A stretch of DNA of 64,000 bases from Conyzicola nivalis. GTDB lineage: Bacteria > Actinomycetota > Actinomycetes > Actinomycetales > Microbacteriaceae. The position numbers were made by a program, and so were the translations under genes. Below the pieces are notes generated by a model that did no database searches, had not been told where the DNA came from, and saw nothing but the letters and a program-made list of their open reading frames with translations. This document shows, one piece after another, positions 43,590-52,999 of this stretch. The stretch spans positions 496,001-560,000 of the forward strand of contig NZ_BMGB01000001.1 of assembly GCF_014639655.1 (NCBI RefSeq). Reading direction: 5' to 3'. The stretch's first letter is position 1; each line of letters opens with the position of its first letter.

Positions 43590-44444
43590 ATGAGACTCTG
43601 GTCGAATGGTCGCGTGTCAGACGAGACAGCGGATGCGACCACCGGGTACGACCCGACCTTCCTCTCGGTGCAGGCCGGGCCGACCGAGATCCCGTTGCCG
43701 GGCACCGCGCAGCCCACGATCAGGCTCGACTACACGCACTTCACCGTGCTGCTCGATCCCGAGCGTCGGCTCGCCGCGGCGACGGCGGTCAACATCGACG
43801 GCGCGCGCCTCATCGACGTCGAACGCGGCGACGACTGGCATCTCGACCCGAGGGTCGACGAAGACGAGCAGGCGGGCGCCGAGCTGTACGCCCGCAACGA
43901 CCTCGACCGCGGGCACCTCGTGCGGCGCCGCGACCCGGTGTGGGGCGCCGACGCCGAGCGGGCGAACCGCGACACTTTCGTCTACACGAACGCCGCACCG
44001 CAGGCGGCCCAGTTCAACCAGTCGAAAGAGCTCTGGTCGGGCCTCGAAGACTACGTGCTCGCCAACGCCGAGACTTTCGACCGCCGGCTGAGCGTGTTCA
44101 CCGGGCCGATCTTCGCACCCGACGACCCGCCGTACCGCGGGGTGCTCATCCCTCGGCTGTTCTACAAGGTCGCAGCCTGGGCGGGCGCGACGGGGGTCGA
44201 GGCCGCCGGCTACATCCTCGACCAGAGGCCGCAGCTCGACGACATCGACCTCGCGACCGCGACGGCGCTGGCGGTCGGCGACCCGCCGCCGCTCGGCCCG
44301 TTCCGCACCTTCCAGGTGCCGGTCGCCGACATAGCCCAGCTCGCCGGGCTGTCCATCGACGTGCTGATCGACGCCGACGTGCACGCGGCGCAGACCTCGT
44401 GGCTGCTGATGACGCAGCGCAGCGAGATCCTGCTCGAGCGCTGA
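43590..44444 (+). CDS. DNA/RNA non-specific endonuclease (NUC1 family)
   Basis: A 284-aa His-Me-finger nuclease: NDLDRGHLVRR carries the DRGH motif (His109, general base) and FVYTNAAPQAAQFNQ supplies the metal-binding Asn (near Asn143). Length and motifs are standard for NucA/Serratia-like enzymes, which cut DNA and RNA with Mg2+. No signal peptide is visible from ATG 43590; GTG 43614 is an alternative. Such enzymes are often exported, so the cytoplasmic look is notable; start misplacement cannot be excluded. Confidence 0.85.
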   Translation: MRLWSNGRVSDETADATTGYDPTFLSVQAGPTEIPLPGTAQPTIRLDYTHFTVLLDPERRLAAATAVNIDGARLIDVERGDDWHLDPRVDEDEQAGAELYARNDLDRGHLVRRRDPVWGADAERANRDTFVYTNAAPQAAQFNQSKELWSGLEDYVLANAETFDRRLSVFTGPIFAPDDPPYRGVLIPRLFYKVAAWAGATGVEAAGYILDQRPQLDDIDLATATALAVGDPPPLGPFRTFQVPVADIAQLAGLSIDVLIDADVHAAQTSWLLMTQRSEILLER

Positions 44445-44447
44445 GTC

Positions 44448-44861
44448 CTACTCCTTCACGCGCACGTTGGCGCTGATCGCGACCCAGCCGCGACCGCCCG
44501 GGACCGGCTCGGGACCGAACTGCACGACGGTGCCGTCCTGCAGCGTCGTCTCGACGAAGCCGTCGCTGCTGCACACGGTGACCGGAGTGCCCGGCGAACC
44601 GGTGATGGCGAGGCAGGGTGCCTGTCCGCCCTCGGGCATGATCACGTAGTAGTCGTTGCCCTCGTAGGTCGCCGTGAAGCGCGACGTCGTCGTGTCGAAG
44701 GTCGACAGGTCCATGGCGTCGAAGTCGCCCGGGAGTTCGTCCTTCGCGGTCTGCTCCCGCTGCAAATCAGGGAAGCCGTGCTGCGCGCATCCCGTCAGCA
44801 GGCTCATCACCACGGCGAGGGACGACACCAGAACGACCGATAAACCCCGAGATTTCGTCAT
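44448..44861 (-). CDS. Hypothetical lipoprotein
   Basis: A 137-aa predicted lipoprotein: signal VVLVSSLAVVMSLLTGC with lipobox Cys25, then a compact beta-rich body (FTATYEGNDYYVIMPEGGQA; VTVCSSDGFVETTLQDGTVV) with two Cys that may pair. Not recognised. It converges on the nuclease gene, three bases apart. Confidence 0.75.
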   Translation of the reverse strand: MTKSRGLSVVLVSSLAVVMSLLTGCAQHGFPDLQREQTAKDELPGDFDAMDLSTFDTTTSRFTATYEGNDYYVIMPEGGQAPCLAITGSPGTPVTVCSSDGFVETTLQDGTVVQFGPEPVPGGRGWVAISANVRVKE

Positions 44862-44899
44862 GCTCGAACTCTATTGCGCCGCCCGTCCCGCGGGAACAG

Positions 44900-45736
44900 C
44901 TATCTGCGTGCGGTCAGCAGCAGGTACTCCCACTCGAGCACGAGGCCGCCGTCGGAACCCTGGTCGTACCTCTCGGCCAGGGCCACAAGGTCGGCATCGA
45001 GCGCGGCCGTGCGTTCGGGGTCGTCGCCGACGTTGCGGTAGGCGGCGATCGTGGGCCCGTAGTGCGAGGCGAAGTACTGCCGGAATTCGTCCGGCGTCGC
45101 GAACCGGTCGATCGTCACGGTGCCCGTCGTCAGCTCGACCCCGTTGACGCGGTCGCCGAGGAGAGCCCGCACGTGCCGCTCATCGCCCCAGAGCGGGGGC
45201 GGCTCGGCCCCGGGCGGGGGAGCCGCGGCGTAGGGCTTCATGGTCGCGAGCATCTGCCCGACGAATCCGCCCGGTGTCCAGCTGAGCAGACCGATCCGCC
45301 CGCCCTGGCGGCAGACGCGCAGGAGTTCGTCGGCCGCGACGCGGTGGTGCGGCGCGAACATCACACCGATGCACGAGATCACCACGTCGAACTCGCCGTC
45401 GGCGAAGGGCAGCGCCTCGGCATCGGCCTCGCGCCATTCCAGCTCGACGCCGCGCTCGGCGGCCTGCCTCCGGCCCTCGTCGAACAGCTCGGGGGTGAGG
45501 TCGCTCGCGATCACCGTGCCGCCGGCGAGGGCCGCCGGGATAGAGGCGTTTCCCGAGCCCGCCGCGATATCGAGCACCCTGTCGCCCTGCCGCACACCGA
45601 CCGCCTCGACGAGAACCGGCCCGAGCGACGAGATGAGATCGCTCGCCAGTTCGGGGTAGTTGCCGGATGCCCACATAGCGCGGTGCTTGGCCTTGAGCGC
45701 ACGGTCTGCGTCGACCGAATGTGTCAGGTCAGTCAT
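44900..45736 (-). CDS. Class I SAM-dependent methyltransferase
   Basis: A 278-aa protein with motif I VLDIAAGSGNASIPAAL (about 54-70), an acidic post-I residue region (EWREADAEALPFADGEFDVV) and FDVVISCIGVMFAPHH as the fourth strand. This is the UbiE/Methyltransf_11-25 type acting on small molecules. Substrate unknown. Stand-alone. Confidence 0.85.
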   Translation of the reverse strand: MTDLTHSVDADRALKAKHRAMWASGNYPELASDLISSLGPVLVEAVGVRQGDRVLDIAAGSGNASIPAALAGGTVIASDLTPELFDEGRRQAAERGVELEWREADAEALPFADGEFDVVISCIGVMFAPHHRVAADELLRVCRQGGRIGLLSWTPGGFVGQMLATMKPYAAAPPPGAEPPPLWGDERHVRALLGDRVNGVELTTGTVTIDRFATPDEFRQYFASHYGPTIAAYRNVGDDPERTAALDADLVALAERYDQGSDGGLVLEWEYLLLTARR

Positions 45737-45871
45737 GATTGCTCCTGTCTCGTTTCAGCCGCGACTCTGCGGCCGATACGAGTGTGCTCCGCCTCCCGCT
45801 CCCACCACATCCCCCCTCCGGCACGGTGGCAAGCGCTTTGTCCGAGCGGCGCAACTCGTTACGGTTGCCCC

Positions 45872-46909
45872 ATGGCAAGCGAAGCGGTAATGCTCACGGT
45901 CGGCGAGCGCGAGGTGCGCGTTTCCAGTCCCAGCAGGGTGCTCTGGCCCGAGCTCGGCATCACCAAGCTCGATCTCGCGAAGTATCTCAGCGAAGAACGC
46001 GTGGGCCCGGCGTTCATCGCCGCGAACGGCGACCGCCCGGTGTCGCTGCAGCGTTTCCCGGGCGGCATCGACGGCGAGCAGTTCTTCTCGAAGAACCCGC
46101 CGAAGGGGGCTCCCGACTACGTGCGCTCGGTGAGCGTCGTCTATCCGAGCGCACGCACGCACCCGCAGCTCGTGCTCGACGAGCCGGCCGCCGTCGTCTG
46201 GGCGGCGCAGATGAACACCGTCGTGTTCCACCCGTGGCCGAGCCGCGCCGCGAACACCGACAATCCCGACCAGCTGCGCATCGACCTCGATCCGCAACCG
46301 GGCACGGACTTCCACGACGCCATCCCCGCGGCCCTCGAACTGCGGAAGGTGCTCGAGGAGGCCGGCCTCGAGGCGTTCGTCAAGACATCCGGAAACCGCG
46401 GACTGCACGTCTTCGCACCCATCGAACCGACCCGCGAATTCCTCGACGTGCGTCACGCGGTGATCGGTGCGGCGAGGGAACTGGAGAGACGGATGCCCCG
46501 GGAGGTGACGACCAACTGGTGGAAGGAGGAGCGCGGCGAGCGCATCTTCGTCGACTTCAACCAGGCCAACCGCGACCGCACGATGGCCGGGGCGTACAGT
46601 CCGCGCGCGCTACCGACCGCGACGGTGTCGTGCCCGCTCGAGTGGAGCGAGCTGGAGAACGCCGACCCGACGGCGTTCACCGTCCTGACCATTCCCGACC
46701 GGCTCGCGACCACCGGAGACCCGTGGGCGCGCTTCGGCGACAAGCCGGGCACGATCGACGTGCTGCACGGTTGGTGGGAACGCGACCTCGCGAACGGGCT
46801 GGGCGAGCTGCCCTTCCCGCCCGACTACCCGAAGATGCCGGGAGAGCCGCCGCGGGTGCAGCCGAGCAGGGCCAAGGCCCCTTCGACAGGATCAGGGACC
46901 GCGGACTAG
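45872..46909 (+). CDS. ligD: LigD-type polymerase/primase (NHEJ)
   Basis: A 345-aa stand-alone LigD polymerase domain (AEP superfamily) from ATG 45872. Motifs: LRIDLDPQPGTDF with the two catalytic Asp, and SGNRGLHVF for nucleotide binding, followed by VFVDFNQANRDRTMAGAYSP. In mycobacteria this domain is fused to ligase and nuclease; here it is a separate gene that fills and adds nucleotides at broken ends. The neighbouring ATP ligase is convergent with a four-base overlap. No ku gene is in the window. Confidence 0.9.
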   Translation: MASEAVMLTVGEREVRVSSPSRVLWPELGITKLDLAKYLSEERVGPAFIAANGDRPVSLQRFPGGIDGEQFFSKNPPKGAPDYVRSVSVVYPSARTHPQLVLDEPAAVVWAAQMNTVVFHPWPSRAANTDNPDQLRIDLDPQPGTDFHDAIPAALELRKVLEEAGLEAFVKTSGNRGLHVFAPIEPTREFLDVRHAVIGAARELERRMPREVTTNWWKEERGERIFVDFNQANRDRTMAGAYSPRALPTATVSCPLEWSELENADPTAFTVLTIPDRLATTGDPWARFGDKPGTIDVLHGWWERDLANGLGELPFPPDYPKMPGEPPRVQPSRAKAPSTGSGTAD

Positions 46910-47958
46910 ACCAGCACCTTGCTGAGGTCGTAGGCCACCGGGATCTCGAGCTGGTCGAACGTGCACGACCTGGCGTCACGGTCGGGGCGCCAACGGTCGA
47001 ACTGCGCGGTGTGCCGGAAACGGTCGCCCTCCATCTGGTCGTACCGCACCTCGACCACGCGGGTCGGCTCCAGCCGCACGAACGAGACGTCCTTGCCCGC
47101 CGAGAACCGGCTGCGCTCGGTCTCGCCCTTCACCAACTCTCCCGAGTCGTCGCGCTGCACGAGCGGTTCGAGCTCCTCGACGAGCTCCAACCGCCGCGCG
47201 TCGCTGAACGCCGACGCGCCGCCGACGTTGCGCAGCTCGCCCTCGTCGTCGTAGAGGCCGAGCAGCAGCGACCCGACGCCGACGCCGCTCTTGTGCACCC
47301 GGTAGCCGAGCACGACGACGTCGGCGGTGCGGTGGTGCTTCACCTTGAGCATGATGCGTTTGCCAGGGGCGTAGGCAGCGGCCAGCGGCTTCGCGACGAC
47401 GCCGTCGAGGCCCGCCCCCTCGAACTCGGTGAGCCACCCGCGGGCGACGTCGGTGTCGGTCGTGATGCGCGTGAGGTGCACCGGGTCGCCGAGGGGTGCG
47501 ACCAGCTCTTCCAGCGCGGCCCGGCGCTCGCCGAAGGGCCTGTCGACGAGACTCGACGCGTCGAGGCCGGGTTCGCCGAGGCCGAGCAGGTCGAAGGCGA
47601 CGAACATCGCCGGGGTCTCCGCGGCGAGTCTGCGCACCCGCGACTCCGCCGGGTGGATGCGCGCCGACAACGCCTCCCAGTCGAGCCGTTCGTTCCCCGC
47701 CGGGCCGCTGCGCACCACGATCTCGCCGTCGATGACGCACGGTGAGGGCAGCAGGCGCGCGAAGGCCTCCACCAGCTCGGGGAAATAGCGGGTGAGCGGC
47801 TTCGAGCCGCGGCTCTCGATTTCTACGGATGATCCGTCGAAGTGCACGATGGCGCGGAAGCCGTCCCATTTCGGCTCGAAGGCCAGACCGCCCTCCACGC
47901 TGTCGTGGGCGGGAACGGTGTCGACGGCCTTGGCCAGCATGGGTGCGATCGTGGGCAT
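46906..47958 (-). CDS. ATP-dependent DNA ligase (LigC/LigD-ligase type)
   Basis: A 350-aa ligase with adenylation motif EPKWDGFRAI (Lys30), ESRGSKPLTRYFPELV, motif IV-like GLDGVVAKPLAAAY and motif V KVKHHRTADVVV, then an OB-fold with VRYDQMEGDRFRHTAQFDRW. Function: sealing breaks, presumably with the facing LigD polymerase in non-homologous end joining. LigC-type backup ligase is possible. Confidence 0.9.
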   Translation of the reverse strand: MPTIAPMLAKAVDTVPAHDSVEGGLAFEPKWDGFRAIVHFDGSSVEIESRGSKPLTRYFPELVEAFARLLPSPCVIDGEIVVRSGPAGNERLDWEALSARIHPAESRVRRLAAETPAMFVAFDLLGLGEPGLDASSLVDRPFGERRAALEELVAPLGDPVHLTRITTDTDVARGWLTEFEGAGLDGVVAKPLAAAYAPGKRIMLKVKHHRTADVVVLGYRVHKSGVGVGSLLLGLYDDEGELRNVGGASAFSDARRLELVEELEPLVQRDDSGELVKGETERSRFSAGKDVSFVRLEPTRVVEVRYDQMEGDRFRHTAQFDRWRPDRDARSCTFDQLEIPVAYDLSKVLV

Positions 47959-48059
47959 ACGCCGATCTTGCCCCCTTGTACCGACGAACCGGAAGCAAAC
48001 TCTCGGGGCTTGCGCCGCGTCGGCAGCCAGATCCCAGCCGGAGTTTGTAGCCTTACCCG

Positions 48060-48926
48060 ATGCGTATTGTGGTGCCGCGAACCAGGCCGAACCGGGCGGC
48101 TTCGGCCGTCGTACTCGTGCTGAGCGCGGTCGGCTTCACCGCCGTGTACGTCGTGGGCGTGCTCACCCGCCCCGGCCAGGTGCTCGAGAACCGCGCGCTC
48201 GACGCCTCGACCTTCCGCGCCAGCCCCGGTGGCCTGCTGTCTCTCGTCAGTACGCCCAACATCGCCATCGCGCTCGCGCTGCTGGTTCTGCTGGGGGTGC
48301 TGCTGCGCCGCTTCCGCCCGACCGGGCGCGCCGTCGGGGTGGTGCTGGTGAGCACGGTCCTCTCCCAACTGCTCAAGAACGGACTGCTCGCCCGCCCCGA
48401 CTTCGTGGGCGACGTGTCGGAGAACACGCTTCCGAGCGGGCACACCGTCGCCTACGCGTCCGTGCTGTTCGCGCTGCTCATCGTCTTGCCGCCCAGGGTC
48501 CGGACGGTCGCGGCGCTCGCCGTGTCCGTCGCGCTCGGCGTGGTCGTCGTGCAGCTGCTCGCGTTCGGCTGGCACCGCACGAGCGACGTGGTCGCGGGCC
48601 TCCTGCTCGTTACCGGGGTGATGGCGCTCGCCCACCTCGTGCTCCCCGACCGCGGAACACCGCCCGTGCGCAGCAACTCCGGCACGCGGGCCCTCACCGT
48701 GTTGGGCGCCCTCGTCGGCGGCGTGCTGATCGTCGCGTCGCTTGCTTTCGCGGCGACGCTCGCCCTCGACACGTCGCTCGCCACGACCCACGCGCTGCTG
48801 CTCGCGAGCCAGATCATGTGCCTCGCCGCCGTGTCGCTCGCCGTGATGACGGTGCTCTGGGTGCAGCGTTCCGTGCCCGCGGGGATAGAGGCGCGCCGCG
48901 CGCCTCTTGCCCATTCCGGCGCCTAG
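48060..48926 (+). CDS. PAP2-family phosphatase, membrane
   Basis: A 288-aa polytopic protein. PAP2 motifs are KNGLLARPDF, PSGHTVAYASV and WHRTSDVVAG (His and Asp). It removes phosphate from lipid phosphates such as undecaprenyl pyrophosphate or phosphatidic acid. Two extra C-terminal membrane helices (LTVLGALVGGVLIVASLAFA; CLAAVSLAVMTVLW) extend beyond the catalytic core. Confidence 0.86.
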   Translation: MRIVVPRTRPNRAASAVVLVLSAVGFTAVYVVGVLTRPGQVLENRALDASTFRASPGGLLSLVSTPNIAIALALLVLLGVLLRRFRPTGRAVGVVLVSTVLSQLLKNGLLARPDFVGDVSENTLPSGHTVAYASVLFALLIVLPPRVRTVAALAVSVALGVVVVQLLAFGWHRTSDVVAGLLLVTGVMALAHLVLPDRGTPPVRSNSGTRALTVLGALVGGVLIVASLAFAATLALDTSLATTHALLLASQIMCLAAVSLAVMTVLWVQRSVPAGIEARRAPLAHSGA

Positions 48927-48932
48927 GAGCAT

Positions 48933-48964
48933 CATCGAGGGCAGTCAGCCCTATCCCCTCGATG
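48933..48964 (+). promoter_or_regulatory. Stem-loop in the leader of the APC permease gene
   Basis: CATCGAGGG (48933-48941) pairs perfectly with CCCTCGATG (48956-48964) around a 14-base loop, ending 14 bases before the permease ATG at 48979. No T tract follows. It could affect translation or be a chance stem in GC-rich DNA. Confidence 0.35.
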
Positions 48965-48978
48965 TCGCGGGAGTCACC

Positions 48979-50400
48979 ATGAGTGCCACACAGGCAAAAC
49001 CGGAGGCGGAGCAGCCCACCGAACTCAAGCGGGCGATCGGCCCCAAGCTGCTGCTGCTGTTCATCGTCGGCGACATCCTCGGTACGGGCATCTACGCCCT
49101 CACCGGCCAGGTCGCCGCCGAGGTCGGGGGAGCCGCGTGGCTGCCGTTCCTCGTCGCGTTCGCCGTCGCTACCGTCACGGCCTTCTCGTACCTCGAACTC
49201 GTCACGAAGTACCCGCAGGCCGCGGGCGCCGCGCTCTACGTGCACAAGGCGTTCGGCATCCAGTTCTTCAGCTTCATCGTCTGCTTCGTGGTGATGTCGT
49301 CGGGCATCACCTCGGCGTCGGCGGCGTCGCGCGCCTTCGCCGTCAACCTCGTGGCGGGCTTCGGGCTCGACGTCGGCGTCGGCACGGTGCTGCTCATCGC
49401 GGTGTCGTTCATCCTCCTCGTGATGCTCGTCAACTTCCGCGGGGTCACCGAGAGCGTGATGCTCAACGTGGTGCTCACCCTCGTCGAGTTATCCGGCCTA
49501 CTCTTCGTCATCCTGATCGGCTTCTGGGCGATCGGGGGCGGCAACGCCGACTTCTCCCGCGTGGTCGCCTTCGACACCCCCGAAGACAAGGGCGTGCTGC
49601 TCGCCGTCAGCACGGCCACCTCGCTCGCGTTCTTCGCCATGGTGGGGTTCGAGGACTCGGTGAACATGGCGGAGGAGACCAAAGACCCGAGCCGCATCTT
49701 CCCGCGCATCATGCTCACCGGCCTCGGCATCACCGCGGTGATCTACGTACTCGTCTCGATCTGCGCGGTGGCGATCGTGCCCATCGGCGAACTCGCCGGC
49801 AACGAGACCCCGCTCGTCACGGTGGTGCAGACGGCCGCGCCGGGCTTCCCGATCTCCGACCTCATCCCCTTCATCTCGATGTTCGCGGTGGCCAACAGTG
49901 CGCTGATCAACATGATGATGGCGAGCCGGCTGCTCTACGGCATGAGCAAGCACGGTGTGGTTCCCTCCGTGCTCGGTCGTGTGCACCCCGGCCGCCAGAC
50001 GCCGTGGGTGTCGATCCTGGTGACGACGATCATCGCCCTGGGGCTCATCACCTACGTGTCGCTCGACACCGAGGGCTCGGTCGTGGCGCTCCTCGGCGGA
50101 ACCACGTCGCTGCTGCTGCTCACGGTCTTCACCATCGTCAACGGCACGGTGCTGGTGTTGCGCCGTGACAGCGTCGACCACAAACACTTCAACGCCGGAC
50201 GGGTGCTGCCGGTCATCGGTGCCCTGTCCTGCGCCTATCTCGTGCTGCCGTGGTCGTCGGGCCGGCCCGTCGAGCAGTATCAGATCGCCGGGGTGCTGCT
50301 CGCGATCGGTGTGGTGCTGTGGGTGCTCACCTGGGGTATCCGACGGATGATCGGAACGAACCGCCCGATTTCGGATGACGCGGACGACCTGACCACGTAG
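48979..50400 (+). CDS. APC-superfamily amino-acid permease
   Basis: A 473-aa transporter with about 12 membrane helices. GDILGTGIYALTGQVAAEVG is the helix-1 substrate loop of APC permeases; FVVMSSGITSASAASRAFAV, GFEDSVNMAEETKDPSRIFP and ANSALINMMMASRLLYGMSK are the other conserved segments. Substrate (amino acid or amine) cannot be read. The ATG at 48979 begins a short cytoplasmic tail. Confidence 0.9.
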   Translation: MSATQAKPEAEQPTELKRAIGPKLLLLFIVGDILGTGIYALTGQVAAEVGGAAWLPFLVAFAVATVTAFSYLELVTKYPQAAGAALYVHKAFGIQFFSFIVCFVVMSSGITSASAASRAFAVNLVAGFGLDVGVGTVLLIAVSFILLVMLVNFRGVTESVMLNVVLTLVELSGLLFVILIGFWAIGGGNADFSRVVAFDTPEDKGVLLAVSTATSLAFFAMVGFEDSVNMAEETKDPSRIFPRIMLTGLGITAVIYVLVSICAVAIVPIGELAGNETPLVTVVQTAAPGFPISDLIPFISMFAVANSALINMMMASRLLYGMSKHGVVPSVLGRVHPGRQTPWVSILVTTIIALGLITYVSLDTEGSVVALLGGTTSLLLLTVFTIVNGTVLVLRRDSVDHKHFNAGRVLPVIGALSCAYLVLPWSSGRPVEQYQIAGVLLAIGVVLWVLTWGIRRMIGTNRPISDDADDLTT

Positions 50401-50493
50401 GCGGAGCAGCCGGCTGCAGAGCCGCCGCGCACGTCGGGTGGCACGGCCCGTGCGAAGCTGCGGCGGCCTCCCGAAGAGGGTGATGATGGATCA

Positions 50494-52197
50494 ATGACCG
50501 ATTCCCCCGCGACCACCGCCTTCCGAGCCGCCCGCGACCAGCTGCTCGACCTCCGCACCGACGGCGCCAGGGCCGTGGCGCAGTTCGAGTGGCCCGACGT
50601 GGGCGACCACTTCAACTGGGCGGTCGACTGGTTCGACGTGATCGCGGAGGGCAACGATGCCGTCGCGCTGTGGATCGTCGAGGAGGACGGCAGCGAGCAA
50701 AAGGTGACCTTCGCCGAGATGGCCGCCCGCAGCGACCAGGTCGCGAACTGGTTCGCCTCGCTGGGCGTCGCGCGCGGCGACCACGTGATGCTGATGCTCG
50801 GCAACCAGGTGGAACTCTGGGAGTCGATGCTCGCGATCATGAAACTCGGCGCGGTGATCCTGCCCACCTCGACCGTGCTCGGAACCGCCGACCTCGCCGA
50901 CCGGGTCGACCGCGCCGGCGTGCGCCACGTGATCGTGAACGCCGAAGACACGGCGAAGTTCGAGGGCGTCGCGGGCGACTACACGCGCATCGCCGTGGGG
51001 GAGTCGCAGGGATGGACGCCGTTCTCGGCCTCGGTCGACGCCAGCGCCACCAAGCCGGGCGTCGTGGTCGACACCTCCGATGCATCCATCGTCTACTTCA
51101 CCTCGGGAACGACCAGCAAACCCAAGATGGTGGTCCACACCCAGTCGTCGTACCCCGTCGGCCACCTCACGACGACCTACTGGCTCGGCGTTCAGAAGCA
51201 CGACGTGCACCTCGCGATCAGCTCCCCAGGCTGGGGCAAGCACGCCTGGAGCTGCTTCTTCGCGCCGTGGATCGCCGAGGCCACCGTGTTCGTCTTCAAC
51301 TACGGCAGATTCGATCCGGCCGCCCTGCGCGCGCAGCTCGACCGCGCCGAGGTCACCACCTTCTGCGCCCCGCCGACGGTGTGGCGCATGCTCATCCAGT
51401 CGGCGCTGGGCGACCGGCCGACGAGCCTTCGCGAGACCCTGTCGGCGGGCGAGCCGCTCAACCCCGAGGTCATCAGCCAGGTGCAGCGGGCGTGGGGGCT
51501 CGTCATCCGCGACGGCTACGGTCAGACCGAGACCACGGCGATCGTCGCCAACTCGCCCGGCTCCACGCTCAAGGCCGGGTCGATGGGGCTGCCGCTGCCC
51601 GGCGTCGAGGTGGTGCTCCTCGACCCGCTCACCGGCCGGCCGGCCGACGAGGGCGAGATCTGTCTCGACCTGTCGACCCCCGCCGTGAACCTCATGGCCG
51701 GCTACTACGGCGACCCCGAGCGCAGCGCCGACGTGATCCGCGACGGCTACTTCCACACCGGCGACGTCGCCAGCCGCGACGAGAACGGCTACATCACCTT
51801 CATCGGCCGCACCGACGACATCTTCAAGTCGAGCGACTACAAGGTCAGCCCGTTCGAGGTGGAGAGCGCCCTCATAGAGCACCCGGCGGTCGCCGAGGCC
51901 GCGGTCGTGCCCGCTCCGGATGACACGCGACTCAACATCACGAAGGCCTACGTCGTGCTCGCCGCCGGCTGGGACCCGACCGAAGAGACGGCGCTCGAGG
52001 TGCTGCGTCACGCCCGGGTGTCGCTGCCGCCGTTTATGCGCGTGCGCCGCCTCGAGTTCTTCGAACTGCCCAAGACGAGCTCGGGGAAGATCCGACGGGT
52101 GGAGCTGCGCGAGCGCGAGAACGCCGCGGCCGCCTCAGGGGAACGGCTGCGCGACGAGTGGCGCGACGACCAGTTCCCCCAGCTGCGCGGCCGTTGA
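50494..52197 (+). CDS. Acyl-CoA synthetase (AMP-forming, ACSM-like)
   Basis: A 567-aa ANL enzyme: P-loop YFTSGTTSKPKMVVH at about 199-213, GYGQTETT near 340, YFHTGDVASRDENGYITFIG and the C-terminal catalytic Lys region PKTSSGKIRRVELR. The WAVDWFDV lead (from about 42) is typical of acetyl/medium-chain acyl-CoA synthetases. It activates a carboxylate as acyl-AMP and then acyl-CoA. Confidence 0.9.
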   Translation: MTDSPATTAFRAARDQLLDLRTDGARAVAQFEWPDVGDHFNWAVDWFDVIAEGNDAVALWIVEEDGSEQKVTFAEMAARSDQVANWFASLGVARGDHVMLMLGNQVELWESMLAIMKLGAVILPTSTVLGTADLADRVDRAGVRHVIVNAEDTAKFEGVAGDYTRIAVGESQGWTPFSASVDASATKPGVVVDTSDASIVYFTSGTTSKPKMVVHTQSSYPVGHLTTTYWLGVQKHDVHLAISSPGWGKHAWSCFFAPWIAEATVFVFNYGRFDPAALRAQLDRAEVTTFCAPPTVWRMLIQSALGDRPTSLRETLSAGEPLNPEVISQVQRAWGLVIRDGYGQTETTAIVANSPGSTLKAGSMGLPLPGVEVVLLDPLTGRPADEGEICLDLSTPAVNLMAGYYGDPERSADVIRDGYFHTGDVASRDENGYITFIGRTDDIFKSSDYKVSPFEVESALIEHPAVAEAAVVPAPDDTRLNITKAYVVLAAGWDPTEETALEVLRHARVSLPPFMRVRRLEFFELPKTSSGKIRRVELRERENAAAASGERLRDEWRDDQFPQLRGR

Positions 52198-52253
52198 CGG
52201 TCACACGCAGACACACTCCGGCGGCGTCCGGCCGGCCCGAATAGCATGAAGAA

Positions 52254-52988
52254 GTGAAACCGTTCCTGCTGCTCGCCACCCGCGACGACGACGAAGCCGC
52301 GGACGACGAGTACCGGGGCTTCCTCGAAGCCGGCGGGCTCGACCCGGACGAGCTCGACCGGGTGCGGCTCGAGGCGGCGCCGATGCCGGCCATCGACCTC
52401 GACGACTATTCCGGTGTCATCGTGGGCGGCAGCCCCTTCAACGCCAGCGATGCCCCCGCAGCGAAGACGGCGGTGCAGTCCAGGGTCGAGCGGGAACTCG
52501 GCACGCTGATCGACGAGATCATCGAGCGCGACTTCCCGTTCTTCGGCGCCTGCTACGGCATCGGGCTGCTGACGAGCCACCTCGGCGGCGTCGTCGACGA
52601 CAGCTACCCAGAGACAGCCGGTCCCACCCGCGTCGCCCTCACCGCCGACGGCGAGACCGACCAGCTCTTCGGCCGCCTCGACCGGGACTTCGACGCCTTC
52701 GTCGGGCACAAGGAGGCGTGCGCGGTGCTGCCCGACGGCGCGGTGCTGCTCGCGAGGGGCGACCGCTGCCCCGTGCAGGCGTTCCGCATCGGCCACAACG
52801 TCTACGCCACCCAGTTCCACCCCGAACTCTCGCTCGCGAGCATGCTCACCCGCATCCGGATCTACCGCGACAACGGCTACTTCGCGCCGGACGCCTACGG
52901 CGATGTCGTCGAGCTGATCCGGGGTTCCGACGTCACCGAGCCCGCCGCCCTCGTGCGCGCGTTCGTGCGGCGGTTCGGCGGCGAGTAG
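52254..52988 (+). CDS. Class I glutamine amidotransferase
   Basis: A 244-aa GATase1-type protein: IVGGSPFNASD oxyanion strand, nucleophile elbow GACYGIG (Cys100) and ATQFHPELS with the catalytic His and Glu. GuaA-like stand-alone amidotransferases act on unknown acceptors (for example glutamylated metabolites). Length is normal. Confidence 0.86.
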   Translation: MKPFLLLATRDDDEAADDEYRGFLEAGGLDPDELDRVRLEAAPMPAIDLDDYSGVIVGGSPFNASDAPAAKTAVQSRVERELGTLIDEIIERDFPFFGACYGIGLLTSHLGGVVDDSYPETAGPTRVALTADGETDQLFGRLDRDFDAFVGHKEACAVLPDGAVLLARGDRCPVQAFRIGHNVYATQFHPELSLASMLTRIRIYRDNGYFAPDAYGDVVELIRGSDVTEPAALVRAFVRRFGGE

Positions 52989-52999
52989 CGGCGGCACGG

